Assembly (NCBI GenBank): GCA_023428915.1
Contig: JAEYWL010000105.1
Span: forward strand, 1-38,398
Length of the DNA: 38,398 nt
DNA from: Verrucomicrobiota bacterium
GTDB taxonomy: Bacteria; Chlamydiota; Chlamydiia; Chlamydiales; JAEYWL01
Direction of reading: 5' to 3'
Shown: positions 35,188 through 38,398 of the stretch, piece by piece
Numbering within the stretch: the first letter of the stretch is position 1
Layout of the letters: each line of letters begins with the position of its first letter
Made by a program: the position numbers and the translations under genes
Notes under the pieces: generated by a model
What the model was told of the DNA's origin: nothing
Databases searched by the model: none
The model's input: the letters and a program-made list of their open reading frames with translations, nothing else

Positions 35188-36611
35188 TATCCCTTGATGA
35201 CCATGCGGGGTTTTAGCCGGGCCACCATATTTGCTAAGCCGGCTTCTTGAACTGCTTGTACGACATCCTCAACATTTTTGTAGGCATCAGGCATTTCTTC
35301 AGCGATTGTCTTGGAGGACTCGGCCATTACAAGCACGCCTTGCTTATGCATATGTGTAATCAAGTCCCGTCCGCTCCAATCTTTCATTGATTTAATCCGG
35401 CTTTTAGCTCTTCCCGCACCATGGCAGGCACTGCACCAAGTAATAGGGTTCCCCAATCCAACCATCAAATAGCTAGCGCGCCCCATATCCCCTGGAACAA
35501 GCACAGGCTGCCCAGTTTTGCGGTAAAGGCTGTTGAGCTCTTTATGCCCAGGGCCATAAGCCCTTGTGGCTCCTTTTCTATGCACGCAAAGAGTTTTCAG
35601 CTTATTATCTACTTGGTATTCTTCAAATTTGGCAATATTGTGGCAAACATCGTAAATAAGGCGCACCTCCTCAGGTGCAATGCCAAGTACATTTTGAATT
35701 GCTTGACGGGCTTGGTGTAAAATCCGCTGCCGGTTATTGAAAGCAAAATTAGCTGCGGCTGCCATAACACTTATATATTTTTGCCCGGCCGGGCTTTTTA
35801 TTGGCGCCGCCACTAATTGCTTATCGGGTAAACCTTTGGCATAGCCATCTTGAATAAAGGCATTCAGGGTATCTTGACAAATTTGATGGCCGAAACCGCG
35901 CGACCCTGAATGAATGAGCAGATAAATTTGCCCTTCATGTACTCCCCAGGCCGCTGCTGTTTCCGGCAATAACAACTTTTCTACCAAGCCAATTTCTACA
36001 AAGTGGTTGCCTGAGCCAATGGAACCCAGTTGTGAGGCCCCTCTATTTTTTGCCAAATCAGATACCCACTGGCAATTGCCGCCGGCAATCAGGCCGTGGC
36101 TTTCTGTGCATTCTAAGTCTTGCTCTAAGCCAAACCCTTTTTCAATTGACCAACGAGAACCTTTTGCAATGAGTTCACGATAATCCTGCTCATTGAGTTT
36201 GCCTTGTTTTGTTCCTTGGCCTACTCCGGAAGGAATTAGGCGATATAATTCTTGCAAGAGGCGGCGTTGCTGGCGTTCATCTAGCTCTGAATACTTAAGA
36301 GGCAAAATAGCTAAACGCACCCCGCAATTGATGTCATAACCCACCCCGCCTGGGCTAATCACCCCTTCGTCTGCATCTGTAGCAGCAACTCCACCAATAG
36401 GGAAACCATATCCCCAATGAATATCCGGCATAGCTATGCTGTAACCTGTAATGCCCTGAAGATGGGCAACATTGCGCACTTGTTCCAATGGTTGTTCAAT
36501 TTCAAGTTCCTTGAGCAAGGTTGCATTCGCGACCAGCAAGCCTGGCACTTTCATAGAACCAGTCTTTGGAATGAGATACATGGATTTGCCAAATTCTTGG
36601 AGGTCAAACAT
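35187..36611 (-). CDS. rtcB: RNA-splicing ligase RtcB
   Basis: 474 residues from the ATG at 36611; a TTG six bases earlier is less likely. RtcB joins RNA 2',3'-cyclic phosphate or 3'-phosphate ends to 5'-OH ends using GTP and Mn2+. DIHWGYGFPIGGVAATDADE and SPGGVGYDINCGVRL hold the metal Asp and Cys. GSGNHFVEI, HSGSRGFGHQI, and VHRKGATRAYGPGH with the GMP-accepting His region follow. SACHGAGRAKSR is near the end. The start overlaps the 2H-archease gene by 8 bases, so the ligase and its activator are translationally coupled. Confidence 0.97.
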   Translation of the reverse strand: MFDLQEFGKSMYLIPKTGSMKVPGLLVANATLLKELEIEQPLEQVRNVAHLQGITGYSIAMPDIHWGYGFPIGGVAATDADEGVISPGGVGYDINCGVRLAILPLKYSELDERQQRRLLQELYRLIPSGVGQGTKQGKLNEQDYRELIAKGSRWSIEKGFGLEQDLECTESHGLIAGGNCQWVSDLAKNRGASQLGSIGSGNHFVEIGLVEKLLLPETAAAWGVHEGQIYLLIHSGSRGFGHQICQDTLNAFIQDGYAKGLPDKQLVAAPIKSPAGQKYISVMAAAANFAFNNRQRILHQARQAIQNVLGIAPEEVRLIYDVCHNIAKFEEYQVDNKLKTLCVHRKGATRAYGPGHKELNSLYRKTGQPVLVPGDMGRASYLMVGLGNPITWCSACHGAGRAKSRIKSMKDWSGRDLITHMHKQGVLVMAESSKTIAEEMPDAYKNVEDVVQAVQEAGLANMVARLKPRMVIKG

Positions 36612-37395
36612 CGACAATCATCTCCCAGTGCAGCAGGTTGTCAATCCGCTGCGCCTCTCCATGAAAACTCACAGCTTTCAAAGGGCAGCCAATTTCAGTA
36701 TCAGCCTTTCCGATCATTTCATTAAGGGCAATTATAATATCATCAATAGTTTCAGGAGAGCTCAACATCTGAATGTAGTTAGCCAATGGAGGATATTTAA
36801 AGGCCAGCGCTAGCTGAGCATATAGCTGCAGCTCTTGCAGGGTTCTGCCTAAAATCGTAAAGGCAATATCTGCAGTGTGTTCGATCTCTACCCAAGGCGA
36901 AATGTAAGGATGCTCCCAAATTTTTTGATAACGGCTTGAGCCTAGACTCTCATATAATGCAAATGAAGAGCCTAAAAGAGGGGTTGTTGTAAATATGTTT
37001 TCCCAATCTTTCTGTATAAAAGGTTTGCGAGCTAATGTTACATGAGGTAAGAAATTGTGTTTTCTCTCTACTTTAATCCCTTTACTGTGTAAAAAAAGGT
37101 GTATGAGCTCCCAATAATCATTCATTGCTTCTCTGAAAGGCCCCCAATTAATATGCCAGGCTGCCACTCGTGGATATCTTACAGGCAGGAACATATATTG
37201 GTCGAAAACACCGGCAGGAGTAAGCTTAAAAGGCGGCAAGGGAAGTTCAGGCAGTAGATCCAATAACGGTTTTTCTTCTAAATTTCCAAGAAAAATAACT
37301 GTACAATGACGTTGTCCAATATCTAAAACTCTTCCTGGCGGTAGTTTTTCAGGCCATGGGGCTTGAATTTCAAATGCAAAAAACAGTCTTTTCAT
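36604..37395 (-). CDS. 2H phosphoesterase (ThpR/LigT-like) fused to archease
   Basis: 263 residues in two domains. Residues 1-160 carry the two HxT motifs of 2H phosphoesterases, HCT at 30-32 and HVT at 118-120 (NFLPHVTLARKP), spaced as in RNA 2',3'-cyclic phosphodiesterases. Residues 165-263 resemble archease: WVEIEHTADIAFTILGRTLQ at the front and CPLKAVSFHG...HWEMIVDV at the end. The middle of the archease part is shorter than the roughly 140-residue stand-alone protein. Archease guanylates and restarts RtcB. The 2H domain would open cyclic phosphate ends. The fusion sits directly before rtcB and overlaps it, so the two activities probably act together in RNA repair. Confidence 0.88.
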   Translation of the reverse strand: MKRLFFAFEIQAPWPEKLPPGRVLDIGQRHCTVIFLGNLEEKPLLDLLPELPLPPFKLTPAGVFDQYMFLPVRYPRVAAWHINWGPFREAMNDYWELIHLFLHSKGIKVERKHNFLPHVTLARKPFIQKDWENIFTTTPLLGSSFALYESLGSSRYQKIWEHPYISPWVEIEHTADIAFTILGRTLQELQLYAQLALAFKYPPLANYIQMLSSPETIDDIIIALNEMIGKADTEIGCPLKAVSFHGEAQRIDNLLHWEMIVDV

Positions 37396-37871
37396 AAGGC
37401 CATGTTATGGAAAACAGGACTTCTTGCATAATACTTAAAAATCAATTATTTAAGTTCATATCTATTGAGATTAGGCTTCTCCGGACCTTCGCTTGACTTC
37501 GACAAGATTTATATGATTTCAGCACAAAAAAATCGATTTAATTAAAACTCGGCTTGCTACCTTCTAAGAGTCAGATTCGAGTTCTTTTCCTTTAAGACCA
37601 CGAAGCCTTGAAAATCAGTGGGTCATATTAATAATATGGCCCACTGATTTTTGCGAGCTCTTAGAGAGAAAAAACTTTCGAATATGACTTATTATAAGGT
37701 AGCAAGTTGGGTTTAAAGATCAAAGATTACTTTATTTTGTAAGAAAAATAATGCGGTATTTCTTACAAAACTACTCTGCAATCGTAAAATAGACCGGGAA
37801 TTGGTTGTTTTGACAATCATATTAATAATTTTTCTTGCTTGTTGTAAGAAAAAGAGGTTAATATTTCTTAC
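37396..37871. repeat. Intergenic region with MITE-like inverted-repeat element
   Basis: There is no gene. 37544-37581 (aaaactcggcttgctacctt...) and the inverted complement of 37684-37717 (aaacccaacttgctacctta...) are related arms of about 35 bases, giving an element of roughly 174 bp. Inside it, 37611-37652 is a palindrome (gaaaatcagtgggtcatatt and its inverted copy, one mismatch). The arms share their core with the hairpin at 13640-13686. The remainder holds the operators described separately. Confidence 0.7.
37737..37768. promoter_or_regulatory. Distal operator of the AbiEi-like gene
   Basis: TTGTAAGAAA (37737-37746), 12 bases, then TTTCTTACAA (37759-37768): a perfect inverted repeat that extends by two more bases on each outer side (TTTTGTAAGAAA). 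Confidence 0.75.
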
Positions 37872-37873
37872 AT
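37842..37873. promoter_or_regulatory. Proximal operator overlapping the AbiEi-like start codon
   Basis: TTGTAAGAAA (37842-37851), 12 bases, then TTTCTTACAT (37864-37873), one mismatch from perfect. Spacing and arms equal the distal site, and the centres are 105 bases apart, about ten helical turns. A TTGACA at 37810-37815 between the sites may be a -35 element. AbiEi antitoxins are known to repress their own promoters through inverted repeats. Confidence 0.72.
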
Positions 37874-38291
37874 GAAGACTAATAGAAAACAAGCCAAAAG
37901 TGTCGACTCTCAAATATTAGCAGCTATAAAAGCTCAGGGGGATGGTGCTGTATTCGTTCCAACCGATTTCTTGGATTTAGGCAGTAGAGAAGCCGTCGAT
38001 ATCGTCCTTCATAGACTTGTCCAAAAAGGCATTATTCGCCGCCTGGCAAGAGGAATATATGATTTTCCAAAAGAACATCCCATTCTTGGTCGGCTTCAAC
38101 CATCTCCAGAAAAAATAGCAGAAGCCTTAGTTCACCGAGACGGCATGCGTATTCAGCCAGCAGGTGCTTATGCTGCTAATATTTTAGGATTATCTGAACA
38201 AGTTCCTGCTAAAGTAGTATTTCTGACGGATGGACCAAGCCGAACAGTTCAAATCGGGGGATCTACTATTCAAACCCAAGTTGTCCCCTAA
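37872..38291 (+). CDS. AbiEi-like antitoxin / DUF6088 protein, probably C-terminally shortened
   Basis: 139 residues. The start is a winged-helix domain: VDSQILAAIKAQGDGAVFVP, then SREAVDIVLHRLVQKGIIRR and LARGIYDFPKEHPILG. The linker and second domain follow (SPEKIAEALVHRDGMRIQP, AAYANILGLS-like AGAYAANILGLSEQVPA, VVFLTDGPSRTVQIGGSTI). In the family the protein normally continues with a basic block and 50 or more helical residues. Here it stops at TIQTQVVP. It is probably a repressor of its own promoter, partner of a nucleotidyltransferase toxin (AbiEii). No toxin is visible in the remaining 107 bases, which may mean an orphan or a toxin beyond the window. Confidence 0.8.
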   Translation: MKTNRKQAKSVDSQILAAIKAQGDGAVFVPTDFLDLGSREAVDIVLHRLVQKGIIRRLARGIYDFPKEHPILGRLQPSPEKIAEALVHRDGMRIQPAGAYAANILGLSEQVPAKVVFLTDGPSRTVQIGGSTIQTQVVP

Positions 38292-38364
38292 ATCTTAGCA
38301 CAAGCTTAATTAGATAATTGAGATGGCGCAGATAATGCCGAAGCCAAGGGTTCTTCCCCTTGGC
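38262..38364 (+). repeat. Repeat shared with the 3' end of the alpha/beta hydrolase gene
   Basis: AAACCCAAGTTGTCCCC plus TAAATC, starting near 38271, matches the minus-strand end of the gene at 23864 (AAACCCAAGTTGTGCCCC plus TAAATC) with only one base missing. In both places the TAA is the stop codon, about 48 bases follow, and then CCGAAG and a GCCAAG...CTTGGC hairpin (38341-38363 here; about 23793-23810 there). Confidence 0.5.
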
Positions 38365-38398
38365 AAGGCGTTAGATGCGTCAGATCGATTGTCTAATT

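Noticed and set aside
37713..37913. 66-residue open frame on the minus strand across the AbiEi operators
   Set aside because: It overlaps the operators and the start of a recognisable gene, has no ribosome site or family resemblance, and covers the inverted repeats.

Overview
The window looks like a chromosomal segment of an environmental (amoeba-associated) member of the Chlamydiota. This is inferred from gene content, not proven. The main pointers are a futalosine-type menaquinone operon in the order mqnE-mqnA-ubiE (as I recall, the same neighbours as in Chlamydia trachomatis), an adjacent nusB-murB pair, an ankyrin-repeat protein, and several AT-rich proteins of unknown function between housekeeping genes. 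A glyoxylate bypass, BipA and RtcB suggest a larger, metabolically broader genome than a pathogenic Chlamydia.

Layout. 1-2.1 kb: repeat-rich DNA around a tail-anchored hypothetical protein. 2.1-6.9 kb (minus): a four-gene operon of nitronate monooxygenase-like protein, malate synthase, isocitrate lyase and a soluble histidine kinase, preceded by a perfect 10-bp palindrome. 7-8 kb (minus): a tRNA-dihydrouridine synthase. 8.05-10.05 kb (plus): a tightly packed three-gene cluster (possibly FolB-like/cupin fusion, short-chain reductase, RibD-C/DHFR-like reductase). A pterin carbinolamine dehydratase lies at 13.2 kb. 10.1-13.1 kb (minus): ankyrin protein, MsrB-MsrA fusion and a serine hydrolase. 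13.7-18 kb: leuS (minus), then nusB-murB (plus). 18.3-21 kb (plus): mqnE-mqnA-ubiE. 21.1-23.5 kb (plus): a hypothetical protein, pseudaminic-acid-type synthase and SpsF-like cytidylyltransferase. 23.9-25.9 kb (minus): an AT-rich alpha/beta hydrolase and a small coiled-coil membrane protein. 26-30.7 kb (minus): mgtE, a methyltransferase, a GNAT acetyltransferase and an epimerase/ATP-grasp fusion. 30.9-34.2 kb (plus): an M4 metallopeptidase and typA. 34.3-37.4 kb (minus): an RNA-repair operon encoding a 2H-phosphoesterase/archease fusion, RtcB and an EEP-family phosphatase/nuclease. 37.4-38.4 kb: a MITE-like inverted-repeat element, then an AbiEi-like antitoxin gene with two matching operators and an abnormally early 3' end.

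The most interesting candidates are the 2H-archease fusion with RtcB and an exported EEP protein; the pterin-like reductase cluster; the epimerase/ATP-grasp fusion, whose epimerase half lacks the catalytic Tyr, in a sugar-modification operon near a nonulosonate synthase; the paired operators of the AbiEi-like gene; and several structured intergenic repeat families. One of these appears to supply the 3' ends of two unrelated genes.

Nothing here was checked against a database. Family names rest on motifs read from the translated sequence.
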